Origin: Jaltomata sinuosa
Taxonomy: Eukaryota > Streptophyta > Magnoliopsida > Solanales > Solanaceae
DNA length: 64,000 nucleotides
Direction: 5' to 3'
Assembly (NCBI GenBank): GCA_003996215.1
Contig: QJPP01001939.1
Span: 289,505 to 353,504 of the forward strand
This document shows positions 22,256 through 34,400 of this stretch, piece after piece. Every line of letters starts with the position of its first letter. The stretch's first letter is position 1. Position numbers and translations under genes: made by a program. The notes beneath the pieces are model-generated. The model had not been told where the DNA came from, ran no database searches, and was given only the letters and a program-made list of their open reading frames with translations.

Positions 22256-24171
22256 AGTGTCTTTGGTTTCAAAATGATATCCATATTTTAACTACTTAAA
22301 ATAGGTTATTTTGGCATAATAAATCTTACTTTTCTTCGAGAACTCCTTCCACAACCACCTCAACATTTCCTTTGAAAGTACTTAAATTTGTCTAGTGATG
22401 TAGGAGTAGCAACTAGTTAAGTTTGCCATTTGGGAATCATACTTTTCTACCACCAAAGATGGAATGATAAGAGTTCATTTACCCTTAAGCGACAATCTCA
22501 AGTTTGAGCCATGAAAAAGGAAAATTTCTATAAAAGGAGCGATAAAACCTCTTTAATGGGCTTTTTACGATGCAAATTTATATTAATAGAACTGATAAAA
22601 TTTAAGGGATAATTATGCAAAAAAAGCCCCTCAGACAAATTATTTACCAAAAAAATGTCACCCCATGCTTCTTCTTCTTCCTACTTCTTGCTTCTTCTTC
22701 TTCCTGCTTCTTTTTTCTTCTTTTTTTCTTCTTCTTCTTTCTGCTGCTTCTTCTTCTTTCTTCTTTGTTGCTTTTTATTTTTCTTTAAGATTCAACGTGC
22801 CGCAAACATAAATTATTTTGAGTGAATAATATATCAAAAGTCTTGAAACATTGAGAGGAGATTATATCTAACATTTGAGACTGTTTAGAGGAGATTTTGA
22901 GTTCGTTAGAATTGAATAAAAAGAAGTAAGCTATGTGGACCAAGCTACTCGTTTGTACTTGATTTGTACATGATCTAAAATAAATTGGTGTTTTTTTTTA
23001 AAACTTTTTTCGATGATTTCTCTTTTTAAAAATAAATAAATATGGATATCAATACACTATATATACATTCATACAATATCTATACACATTCATACAATAT
23101 TGATATACATTTATATGATATTTATACAATATCGATACATTATATAACTTTTATACAATAAGATACACATTTATACACTATTTATACTATATTGATACAC
23201 ATTTATATAATATAGATACATTACATACACACTACATAACTATTTATACAACTAGATCTAAAATCCGTGTCAGCACGAGCCCAATGTATGTTACTTTCGT
23301 TGTTCTAGTTTATGTGCCACAGATGAAATTTGGAGAGTTAATTAATTTTTATATATGGTTCTAAATATTTTAAGTTGTTAATTATTGTGATTTATAATGT
23401 TTTTTACATAATTTTCAGATAATATATGTTATTCTCTCTACCTCAATTTATGTGGCACTGATAGAATGTGGAGAGTCAACCAATTTTTTTATATATTTTT
23501 AAAATATTTAAGTTATTAATTATTGTGTTTTGTAATAGTTTTTACGTCATTTCTAAATAATATACCCTCTATCTCAATTTATGTGTCACTGATAGAATTT
23601 CGAGAGACAATCAATTTTTTTATGTCCTTCAAATATATAAAATTGTTAGATGTTGCAATTTATAATATTTTTTACGTCATTTTCAAATAATATATGTTAC
23701 TTCATCTAGCCCAATTTATGTGGCACTGATATAATTTTGAGAGTCAACCAAATTTTTTATATTCTTCTAAATATTTTAAGTTGTTAAATATTGTGATTTA
23801 TAGTAATTTATAGTAATTTTTAAATATATAACAGATTTAAAAAGAAAAGTAAGACAGATAAATTAAAACGAAAAAATACAAAAATGATCAAAAATGACCA
23901 AAATCCCCCTCGGACGATAGGCTGGCAGCACAACCGAGAGATGTTTGTCAAGACGCTTCTATAATATAGTAATATCGATATATGATTTTTCCTTGGTGAT
24001 TAATAAAATTATTAGTTATAAAAAAGGACCATTTAGCCACGGTTTTCATACCGTTTAACCGTGGCTAAAACTCGAGTGTTTTTGACTTTCTGACTATTTT
24101 TACGCTATTTTCTTTGTAAAGTATTTAGTAATGGGTATATATACAAAAAATTCCCAAAATTTAATGGGATA
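22256..24171. other. AT-rich intergenic DNA with simple and tandem repeats
   Basis: No gene supported. A CTT/TTC-rich microsatellite lies at about 22664-22790. About 23040-23245 is built of TATACA/TTATACA units. From about 23270 to 23860 there are four tandem copies of a ~130-bp unit. The remaining pieces (22256-22660, 22800-23040) show nothing I recognise. Confidence 0.55.
23290..23860 (+). repeat. Four tandem copies of a ~130-bp MITE-like unit
   Basis: Each unit has a variant of CAATTTATGTGGCACTGATA, then GAGAGTCAACCAATTTTT, then TTTAAGTTGTTAATTATTG and TTTATAATGTTTTTTAC. Units begin near 23310, 23445, 23575 and 23705. The start phrase is that of a very common plant MITE-like repeat. Copies differ by about 10-20%. 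Confidence 0.65.
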
Positions 24172-24760
24172 GTTAGTTCTGGGACAACTACACAAATGTC
24201 ATTTAAAGGGAGTGGCTTTGCATTTTTGCCCCCCATAAAAATGGTCTTACAAAAATAGTCTTCCTTGTTTTTCATGTATAGAGCAACTACCTTTTTGTCC
24301 CTCTACACCTCAAATATTTTTAAATAACTCTCAATGCTCATTTATCTCTCAACTTTTATATATATTCCTTTTTCTCTTTTTTCTTTTCTTTTTTTTTATT
24401 TCTATTTTTTCTTTTTTCTTTTTTCTTTTTTTATTTCTATTTTTTTTTCTTTTTTTCTCAACCTTTATTTTTCTTTTATTTTTTGTTTTATTCTTTCTTC
24501 TACGTTTTTTCTTTTTTCTCAATCTTTATTTTTTTTCTTTTCTCCTCTCAATTCTACTTTTTTCTCCTTTTATTTTTTATTTTTTTATATTTTTTATTTT
24601 TCTCAACCTTTATTTTTTGTTGTCTTTTTTTTCTTCGTTTTTTTCTTTTTTTCTCAATATTTATTTTTTTCTCTCAACTTCTATTTTTTTATTTTTTCTT
24701 TGGTTTTTAATTTTTCTTTTCTCTTTTTTTTTAATCAATTTTTTCGACCTTTATTTTTTT

Positions 24761-25735
24761 ATGAGATGTTCTATAACTCTTGCTTTAGAGGAAAGACTTA
24801 GCCCAAAGACTTCCAAACAACAAATTACACCCATGAGCAGGACTTGACACTAGTATATTGTGTCTTGATTTATGAGATGTTTTATAACACTTGCCTCAGA
24901 GGCAAGACTTAGCCCAAGGACCTCTCAAAAAATACAAGTTACGCTCCATGGGCAAGAGTTCACACTACTTCATTATGTCTAAATTTATGAGATACTCTAT
25001 AACTCTTGCCTTAGAGGCAAGACTTAGCTCAAGGATTTTCAAACAACAAGTTATGCCCCACGAGCAAGACTTGACACTATCTCATCTTGTCTTGATTTAT
25101 GAGACATTCTATAACTCTTGCCCTAGAGACAAGACTTAGCCCAAAGACTTTCAAACAACAAGTTACGCCCCATGGGCAAGAGTTGACACTATCATATTGT
25201 GCTTGATTTATGGGATGCTCTATAACGCTTGCCTAAGAGGCAAGACTTAGCCTAAGGACTTCCAAATAACAAATTACGCCCCATGGGCAAGAGTTGACAC
25301 TACCACATTGTGTCTTGATTTATACGATGCTCTATAACTCTTGCCTTAGAGGCAAAACTTAGCTCAAAGACTTTCAAACAACAAGTACGCCTTATTGGCA
25401 AGAGTTGACACTAGCACATTATGTCTTGATCATGAGATGCTCTATAACGTTTGCCTTAGAGGCAAGACTTAGCCCAAGGGCCTCCCAAAAAACAAGTTAT
25501 GCCCCATGGGCAAGAGTTAACACTACTTCATTGTGTCTTAATTTATGAGATGCTCTATAACTCTTGCCTTAGAGGTAAGACTTAGCTCAAGAATTTTTCA
25601 AACAACAAGTTATGCCCCCACGAGCAAGGCTTGACACTACCTCATTGTCTCTTGATTTATGAGATGTTCTATAACATTTGTCTTAGAGGCAAGACTTGTT
25701 CCAAAGGACTTCCAAACAACAAAGCACGCTCTTAA
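24761..25735. repeat. Nine tandem copies of a ~112-bp unit
   Basis: Units begin ATGAGATG(T/C)TCTATAAC at 24761, 24872, 24987, 25099, 25210, 25322, 25432, 25545 and 25659 (spacing 110-115). Each contains CTTGCCTTAGAGGCAAGACT, where CTTGCC and GGCAAG can pair around TTAGA, then CCCATGGGCAAGAGTTGACA. Copies differ at scattered sites and by 1-3-base indels. Several units share the CTTGCC...GGCAAG pairing, suggesting a retained hairpin. Confidence 0.85.
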
Positions 25736-25933
25736 GTTTACTTCGATTTCAAAGAAAGAAGATCTTCTTTGCGGATTATCCAACTTTTTTTGTTCATTAG
25801 CAAAAAATAATAGAGGTTAAGAAAAAAGAAAAAAAGAGAAGAATAAAAGAGAAAAGAAAAAAAAAAAGATAAACAAAAAAGCGAAAAAAAAAAAAAGAAG
25901 AGAAAAAAAAGAAGAGAAAAAAAGAAAAAAGAG

Positions 25934-26055
<122 letters not shown>

Positions 26056-26396
26056 TTGAGAAAAAAAAGAACAAAAAAAAAGTTAAGAGAAAAAAAGAAA
26101 AAAAAAAGAAAATAAAGGTTGAGAAAAAAGAAAACGAGAATTAAAAAAAAATGAGAAAAAAGAAAAAAAAAGATAAAAGATAAAAAAATTAAAAAGATAA
26201 AAGAAAAAAGAAAAATAAAAATTAAAAGTTGAGAGACAAATGAACATGGAGAGTTATGGTGTAGAGGGACAAAAATGTATATGTTCTATACATAAAAAGG
26301 AAGGAAGGGTATTTTTTAAAGACTTTTCTTATGAGGGGCATAAATTGAAGACCACTCACTTTTGAGGACACTCCATGTAATTTCCTCGTTAGTTCT

Positions 26397-27117
26397 CACC
26401 CTATTATTTGAAGAACTGTATTCAATTATTTAACTTTTAGTCAATATTAGCGAACTTTAACAAAAACTTTGTTGGTCCTCCTCCGCTTCTCGAATATTGC
26501 ATTATATATAGCTCTTAAATAAAGGAGCTAAATTATAAAATGCCTTTAACATATTAAAAATAGCTCGAAAATGAACCAGATCAAATTTGTCTCTTCCTTC
26601 AACCAATTAGATAAAAAAAATGCCCTTAATATATTAGAAATGGATCAAAATACTTTTTTTCACCTATTGAATCAAAATCGACCAAGAAGTTAAACTTTTT
26701 ATTTTGATAATAGTAAATCTCATATATTAATTTCCTCAAAAAAAAATTAAAATATCTCTTTCCATTTTCCTAATGTCATTTATCAACTTTCTTATCCAAG
26801 TTTCAAACTTGTTAGCTTTTGTATGATTACTTCTTAATTGGACTTCCTCTAATCCATGTATATACTTTTCAACGCTACAGATTTTAATACTAATGATACA
26901 AAATTTACAATTTCAGCTACATAATTAATAATCATATAGTATTTTAGTTGAGACTGAAATTTTAAATTTATCTTACATGCATTATGTATAACATGAGATA
27001 ACCTAAAAACAATTACATAATAGAATGTGAGAAAATATCAGTGTAATTTGAGAAGACTATGTTAGTGAATAAAGGATAATTATGCAAAATAAATAAGAAA
27101 ATGACATTTAATTTTCT
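26397..27117. other. AT-rich intergenic stretch, nothing recognised
   Basis: No open frame of note, no inverted termini and no repeat shared with the rest of the window. Confidence 0.5.
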
Positions 27118-27402
27118 CTATAGAATATCAATGTGCTCCGCCCAGAAAAATGAAAATATAATTGACTCTGCGGTCGTGTTACTAGCATCAATGATGACCT
27201 TTTCATCTCTCACAAACATCATGATCTTCTCTTTTAAGATAAAGCATCTTGTTCTAGGGTGACTAACGATGCGGTGATACATGCAATACTTCGGATTATC
27301 AATTTTGTTGACGTTATCATGTCGGTTTGACTCCAAAAGGTCAATGACTTTCTTGGCCAGCAGCTCGTCAAAAATCGGTGGGACAAATGAAACTTGAGGC
27401 AT
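27118..27402 (-). pseudogene. Gypsy Gag fragment
   Basis: A 94-codon frame starting MPQVSFVPPIFDELLAKKVI. The middle, NKIDNPKYCMYHRIVSHPRT followed by RCFILKEKIM, is the conserved Cys/His segment of plant Ty3/gypsy (Tat-type) Gag polyproteins: D(D/N)PKYC.YHR...HP...CF.LK. It probably binds metal or nucleic acid in the parent protein. No N-terminal Gag, protease or LTR is next to it. A decayed remnant; the Met is unlikely to be a real start. Confidence 0.7.
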
Positions 27403-27639
27403 ATATGTTTTTTTTACTGAATTTCAACTTATAATGATTTCATTAAGAAAATATAAAAGGAAAAGATAATATCATGAGAATAACAATGATATTCTCACTT
27501 GGTTCTGTGTTTTAAAATGAATTTTATATTGTGTTGGGTCATACATGGTCGAGTAAACTTTATGTGAATAATAAATAAAGGCCACATGTTTAATTAAATA
27601 TCATATTACTGAAATTAATTAAGAGACAAATTTAAGGCC

Positions 27640-27835
27640 GTTCAAAACCCGCTGGCTCCGGAAGGGAGGGGCTGCTCCAGAGGCGTTGTCGCGGGCGCCA
27701 ACATCGGCATAAATTGGCCACACCGACATTGAGGGTGGGTGGGCTCCGCAGCAGCGCTGCCAGCGCCAGCACAGGCCCACCCCGCTCCCGATGAGAAAGA
27801 GTGTGCGAGACTTCAAAGGGACAATCACACAGCTT
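27640..27835. other. GC-rich island in AT-rich DNA
   Basis: About 195 bp of clearly GC-richer sequence (GGGAGGGGCTGCTCC, GTTGTCGCGGGCGCC, CAGCAGCGCTGCCAGCGCC) between AT-rich flanks. CAGCAGCGCTGC is an imperfect palindrome. The minus frame over it (27903-27619) has no domain I recognise. It could be a captured gene fragment or part of an old LTR. Confidence 0.4.
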
Positions 27836-27929
27836 GAATATAAAATTAGGGGCAAATATGATCCAACAGATGAGGACATTTTCGAGTCATTTCTAATATG
27901 CATTTTTTTTCCTTTTCTAACACCTAATG

Positions 27930-28497
27930 TTCATAAGGCTGTATTCTCAGTTGTGGGTACAATACATTGACCTTCACTGTATCATAAGCACTGAACCTAT
28001 TTGCACACTTCAACCATGAGAATGAAAAAAAAAACACTAAAATTAAATAGACATCTTGGAGCTCCACTTCAAATCTGCCATCTATCCTACTGTATCTTTG
28101 ATAACAGATCATCACCACATCAAAACAAACCAAACTCGGAAATTTTTGCAACTAAGAAAGGAAACAAGACAAGTATACAAAACTAACTTCTTTACATGGT
28201 CTCCTAAAACTACAGTAACTAGCCAACCATAAGCTTACTGAACAACTTCTAATCCTACTTCTAAGTTCGCCCATCTCTGTACACGAGGGAAGAAGATGTA
28301 GATCTCCAAGCAAATGCTGCAACACTGCAATGCTCGTAACTTCTATTGCTCTCCCGTTAACACTGAAGTAAAAAAGCCAAGAATGAATTGCCGCCCAGCT
28401 TGAAAAAAGCCAAGAAATGAAACAATATCTGTAAACTTTCTGTCCATACTCGAGCCTCGTTGCAGTGCAAGAGCTGACGACATGAACGTCTCTCCAA
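27930..28497 (-). other. NF-YA 3' UTR and downstream flank
   Basis: Between the stop codon (28498-28500) and the repeats left of 27900 there is no other gene. The first about 300 nt are of balanced composition and include the miR169 site; the rest becomes AT-rich. The polyadenylation site cannot be placed with confidence. Confidence 0.5.
28374..28394 (-). promoter_or_regulatory. Probable miR169 target site in the NF-YA 3' UTR
   Basis: On the mRNA strand the site ends CAATTCATTCTTGGCTT, about 104 nt after the stop codon. Against the usual plant miR169 it pairs throughout the seed (miRNA positions 2-8), with one G:U pair at position 9 and mismatches only at positions 1, 14 and 21. miR169 cleavage of NF-YA 3' UTRs is established in plants; cleavage of this transcript is inferred. 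Expected cut: opposite miRNA positions 10-11. Confidence 0.8.
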
Positions 28498-31400
28498 TTA
28501 CTTGCCAGAAAAACCTCCTTCCCTGCTTTCAGCAGACTGGTACTCATCTTTCGATTCTTGAAAGCTACTTTGATTTCCATAACTGCTACCATTTGAATAA
28601 GAATGCTGGAGATCGGCCAACCTTCCACTTTCGTGCCTCTTTTGAATATCAGCGGCAGGATTGAACTGCAAAGGTTCAGAACCCGATGAACTCACAGAAC
28701 CGGTACCCTTAGAAGCATCTGTCTTTTTGGCAAAACGTCCTCCCGAGGCCCTCGCCCTCTTCAGTGCATGCTGATGTCGAGACTCGTGAAGATATGGCTG
28801 TAACACGAGGAAAGGAGATAGTATCATAACCTTTGAAACTAGATCATCAAACTTCAGAAATGACTACTATTGGCATAACATTATATACAACATGAGGGAC
28901 CTACGAAAACTACAAATATCAAGCCTGAAAGTTGTTCCTTCATTCCTCCCAGTCTTGCGACTTCCCAACATAGTTATAGCAAGGGATACAAGTAAAAGCA
29001 TTTGTATGAAACTAATGGCACAAGAATTCCTTTTCAACAAACTAAAAAATCATGCAAGAGCTGGGAATAGGAAAGTGGAAGGTAACAACAGCCAACAGTG
29101 AACAAAAGTATTGCATCTCAGATTTTAATTTTAAAAAAGAAAAGCGCGAAAAAGGTAGCATAGATAGCGTTTCTTATTTCTCCTAGAAAAGTGGGATGGA
29201 TTAAGGGGCACTAACTGCTATACACTATTTATTTTGCTTGAAGGAGAGAACCATCAGTTCTTACACCTCCCTCTGCTGAATTATAAAATTCTTCATATGC
29301 AGAGTTTCATTACATGCACACTGCCCAACCAGTCAGTTAATATGGAAATCCATTCAGCACTTAAGATATATCTGCCTCTGCACCAATTGGAATATGTACA
29401 AGCACTTGGCCAAAGTTCCATATATATCGCCAGAACACTGATTTCACGTGGTAAGTGCTAGTAAAAGGGTGGAAAGCAAATTCCGGACAATGAGGAGCAA
29501 GGAGAAGATTGAAAGTGTGGCCCCATGAGAGGGCACGTACTAACCTTTCTAGCTTTTATCTGCTTCTTTTCAAGTTCTGCTTTAGCGCGTGACTGTCTTC
29601 GCTGCAGGATCCTTCGATACTGCTTAGCATTAACATAAACTGGTTCTTGAGCCATTTCTTGTGGCAAGGGCATCCTTGCATAGTGCATATCAAGTACATG
29701 AGGAGGAACCTGAATAGTGCAACAGTCAGTAAGGACCTCAAAAGAAAAATCTCGCCATAGATTAGAGCTAAGAGCAAATAATCTGGCTCATGAGCATGTC
29801 GAGTTTGCCCACCAACCAGATAATACCTAAGCACAACTGACATCATGATATCTTTCCATATCATGTTTCACTTGTTTTTATGTCCTATTTTGTTCTTTCA
29901 ATAGATATGGAGCAGAATGGATATTATAGGAGATTCATCTTCCCTACCTCAATATATTGAACAATGTAAAAACAGGTCATAATGCATACTATAGCTCTTT
30001 TTTTTAGGCAGTAAATAATGCATACTAGACTATTTTGTACAGAACTCTGTTGCTCGGACTCTTCAAAAATGTCAACAGGTGCATTTCGAATTTTCCAAAA
30101 GTAGTGTATTTTGGAGAATCCGACACAGGTGCGGCATCAAAAGTGGAGTTCACGCAACTTAGGTACAGAATGCTTAATATGTACCAATGATTTTGCAAGG
30201 GATTCTCAACTGCATCATGTCAGAGGAGTAGAGTCATTCATGAAGCAAAGACCAAGCAAGAGCCTCTAGTTCCAATGATTCAGCTTTCTATACTGAAAAT
30301 GACAATAGCCCGTTTATAGCAATGATTTTCATATGAAATATCATGTCTATTGATTAGGACGGAATGTGGCCCTGTGAAGAAGTGCTATATAGCTTACAGT
30401 TGACTAAGTTGTTGACTTAAAGATGGTATCAAACATCTCTCTTCTTTTCTAGATTTCCCCTTCTGCCCAAAAGCACAAAAACCATTTCCTTCTAATGCCA
30501 CTAGAAATTCTTAGATTTCTTATATTATAAGATTGAACTTCGGCTAAATCTATCTTTGATCGTTCTGGTTGGAACTTAATTGAAGGCACTTAAAGGACGG
30601 TGTCTGCAAAATCCAATAATGGTGCTGGAATTGTGCATCCATCGCACCATTGCGGTGATATACCACTTTGGACCTAAAACTTCCACAAGAAATGGGTCCA
30701 TCCCAGTCTTTCTGAACAATAATGGTGAAAGTAATATAGTTCAAAATATACTCCAAGGAAGTAAGGCACAAGCTCCTGGCAGCAAGTAGTGTCGAGAAGG
30801 TGAGTTGATGGGTGTTCAGAACTACATATTTTTAGTTACATCCGCCTCATATTTGTTACTCTTTTCTTGTGTTTAAGTTCATTTATACCTCTTTACGCTT
30901 GATATGTGTGTTTCGTGTGTGTAGGATATGATTTGATAGGAATCGGATGATTTGATGCAAAAGGAGGTGAAATATGACTTCGAAATCTGATTAGAAGTCA
31001 TTCTCAAGTATTCGGATTGAGCTCAGCACCCGAGGGCCAAGTACGCACGAAATGAAGTCGAAGAAATGACATATCGAGGAATTTGTCTTGGTGCACCACA
31101 CCCCATATCTACCCCATGCGCACCTTCAATGTTTACTGGACTTGCCAAATTTCCATTGGTGCGTCGCACAACATAGGTAGGTGGTGCGGCGCACCAAAGG
31201 CGTTTTACTGCAGTTCCAGTATGTTTTGGATTGTACAAAGTAATCCCCTTCGAGGTCAAATTCTACCATTATAAAATACACCACCTACAGGATTTAAAGG
31301 GGAGATACAGACAAGATCGAGAATTTTGAGAGAACAACGCATGGAAATCGTGGAACAGCAATTCACACAGTTTATCTCTTCTTTCTTCTATCTTTATAGT

Positions 31401-34400
31401 TGAACGAATATAGATGGTGCAGTCACCACATTATGAGCCGCTAGTTTTTTTTTTGTTTTTTTTTTTTAAATTGACCAAAAAGAAAAAGAAACTAGCAACT
31501 CATAATTTGGTGACTACAGAATCTATATTCGTTCAACTGTAAAGATAGAAGAAAGAAAAGATGAACTAGTTTCTTACTATACCAGGGTAGCGGGATTATC
31601 CGTGACTGTTGTTAGTTGAAGCTTTATGTTCGCATACGTTTAACTATCACTGATTCATATTGATTTAATTAGTTCACTTACGTTATCCTGCGCTTAATTA
31701 TTTGATTGATTGGCCACCAATTGAATACCATCTATAATCTAGACTGTGCTCCAAAAGGGAGGTCTATTTCACATTATTGGATAAGGTAGCACTTGTTTGG
31801 TGATCCGAAGATTGATCCAACACTGATAGCAGCTCTGACTAACTTACAGCTAGCAAGTGACAGGCTAGTTATATACCTTTACTTAGTTCGCGTTGCTTAG
31901 TCAAATACAGGAGATAGGATTGCATTCTTATTACTTGAGACAATCATGGAAACATAGACGTTTCAGTAGTTTGAATAGGCCTCGGTTTATCAGAGATGAA
32001 CTCCGAAGTAAAATCAACCCCGTGACTAGTAAACTAGATTTTCAACGGTCTAACTAAAGTAGATACACAACATGATAGGATAAATCACCCCGTAACTCTA
32101 GGATGTATTTCTCTTCTGAATTCTCATTCATCATTATTTGATTTTGTTTAGTTTCTGTCGTCAATCCACAATCTCGTGAATTTTTTACTATTTAATCTAC
32201 TTAGGAAGTTAACAATTAAATCCTCGTTGGGAACGATACTCTACTCATCATTATATTACTTGTCGACCACGTATGCTTGTGTGTATAACCAGGTGCGACC
32301 ACGAGTGTTTTCAAAAGCATCGCTAAATTGACAAGAAGCTAGTAGAGGCTCAAGAGAGGACCAACACAAATGATTTAACAGTTTTCAAGCACTGCTGGGT
32401 TCTGGTCCAGAAAGATAATATACTAAGTCGCTCACATTAGCAGCACATTATTGTCCAAAATATGAGGTAACCGCTCAGTTCAAAGAGCTTAGAAAAAAGA
32501 TTTTAATACACGAATTAAAACATGAAAATTGACTCAAAAATTAGAACATGTGCATACCAAAGGCTGTCCAAAAGCTGTCATCATCCCGCCATAGTATGGA
32601 TCAACATATGGGTTTGGAGCACAAGCCTGGTTGTCAATCAAACAGAATCACTTTCACATGAGCCATAAGACATTATCAATGAAGTAACTCCACAAAAATG
32701 ATTAACAGATCTCAAAACCCACAAAAGGGTCAAACATACTATAGAGTGCCCAACAAGTTCAAGCTGTTGGGGCTGCGCTAGGCTGCCATCAAGTCTTGGA
32801 GGTATGGCTGGAGGAGCTGGCTGAAAGTTCTGATCCGCCTTCCCATAACTCCCATCTGATCTTGAAAATAGATCTCATTAGCACCAGTCACATTATCCAT
32901 ACATTATGCAATTAGTTGTGCACCTGATATACAACAACAACAACATACCCAGTGTATTCCACAAAGCCCAGTCTGGGGAGGGGTAGAGTGTACGCAGACC
33001 TTACCTCTACACAAGGGTGAGGTCGAGAGGAGGTTACCGACAAGACCCTCGGCTCAAGACAAATACAAACTTATATTAGTTGTGCACCTAATATAAGTGG
33101 ATAAAAGTATTCCCTCTATACAAGTTTGAACTTTAAGGTGCGTGTGTGGTGGGGGGTAGGATGTTGCACAGATACGGTTGAGGATGGCTGACACAAGGGA
33201 AGGTCAAGCTGGTATGGCTGAAAAATGAGTAAATATGGTGTGTGTATATATATACACACAATACCATATATGCATAAAGTTCAACAAAAAGTCATTTAGA
33301 AGGGGTTGGGGTCCCCTCCAGTAAAATGTGCTCCAGTAAAAATCAATGAATCTTTGATTAATGACAAGTGTATCTATAAATTAAAGGTTTGGATTGTAAT
33401 CCTCATTTTTATTCTTTCTCATCACCTTGCTTCTCCCCCACTTATAACCCACTTCCCAACAGTAATTTACTTTCCCTAAATATATAATTCCACCTTTATG
33501 TAAAATTCTCTTCTGGTCTAAGTTTTCCCCATGAACACAACGACGGAGTCTCGCTATATCTAGCTACCGGAATTTAGTTTCGGTGGCAGAGCTGCAGAGG
33601 TTACCTCACCTTCCAAAGCTTTTCTAGTCGAGAACTTATACAAATATAGCTTGCATTTATGCTTCTCCATACTCATACCATTCAATGCCAAAAAAAACAT
33701 CTATAACTCACTATCTATGTTTGTAACCGCAAATACCTACATACAAAAAATGCTTTTGCGCAAAGAAGTTGGAGCTGTTATGATAAGAAAGAGGACTCAG
33801 TTGCAAATGGGTTTTGGACAGTGAAATCCTAGGGAAGAAAGAACAAAACTTTTTGAAATTGCGGTAAAAAATATATAAAAGATGGGAGGTAAGCGATGGT
33901 ACTGAAGTTGCAGTAGAACCTGCAATTTTAAAGAGATGAAATGACATATTTAATGAAAGAAAAACAGGATTAGGAAATTGATGACAGTGACAGCATAGGA
34001 AATGGAATTGCAATCTAAACCTTTAATCTATAGATAGACATGTGTCCTTAATCAAAGACTCCATTGATCATTACTGGAGGGTATTCAAAGGGCCGCAGTA
34101 CTCAGTTTTCAATTACTTTTTTAGTTAAAACCCATTTTTATTAGTTTTAGGTTTAAGTGGTAAAGAACTGGCAAATTATTTTTTTCTTCTAGATTTTGCT
34201 ATAACAAGAAAAGGAACTCTACATGTGGCTTACACTTATTTATGACCCTATCAAACAAATAAGTTTGTTCCATCACATTTTAGAAGTCCAATCCATCTGC
34301 AACTAGCAAGAAATCCCTAACATTCACACTTCACAGTTATTGGTTACTCCCACCAGCAATAAGCAAGGAAACCTAGCCTAACTACTCTGCTGCTTCAAAC

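Noticed and set aside
24334..24847. Phe-rich open frames
   Set aside because: Pure T/C composition of a transposon arm gives long F-rich frames in all phases; no domain or start context.
24761..25735. CRISPR-like regular repeats
   Set aside because: Units are contiguous ~112-bp repeats without unique spacers, in a plant genome inside a transposon.
27619..27903. 94-codon ORF over the GC-rich island
   Set aside because: No domain, biased composition, and no splice or promoter context.
33314..34081. Target duplication for the TIR element
   Set aside because: Flanking 8-10-mers do not match, so no superfamily is claimed.
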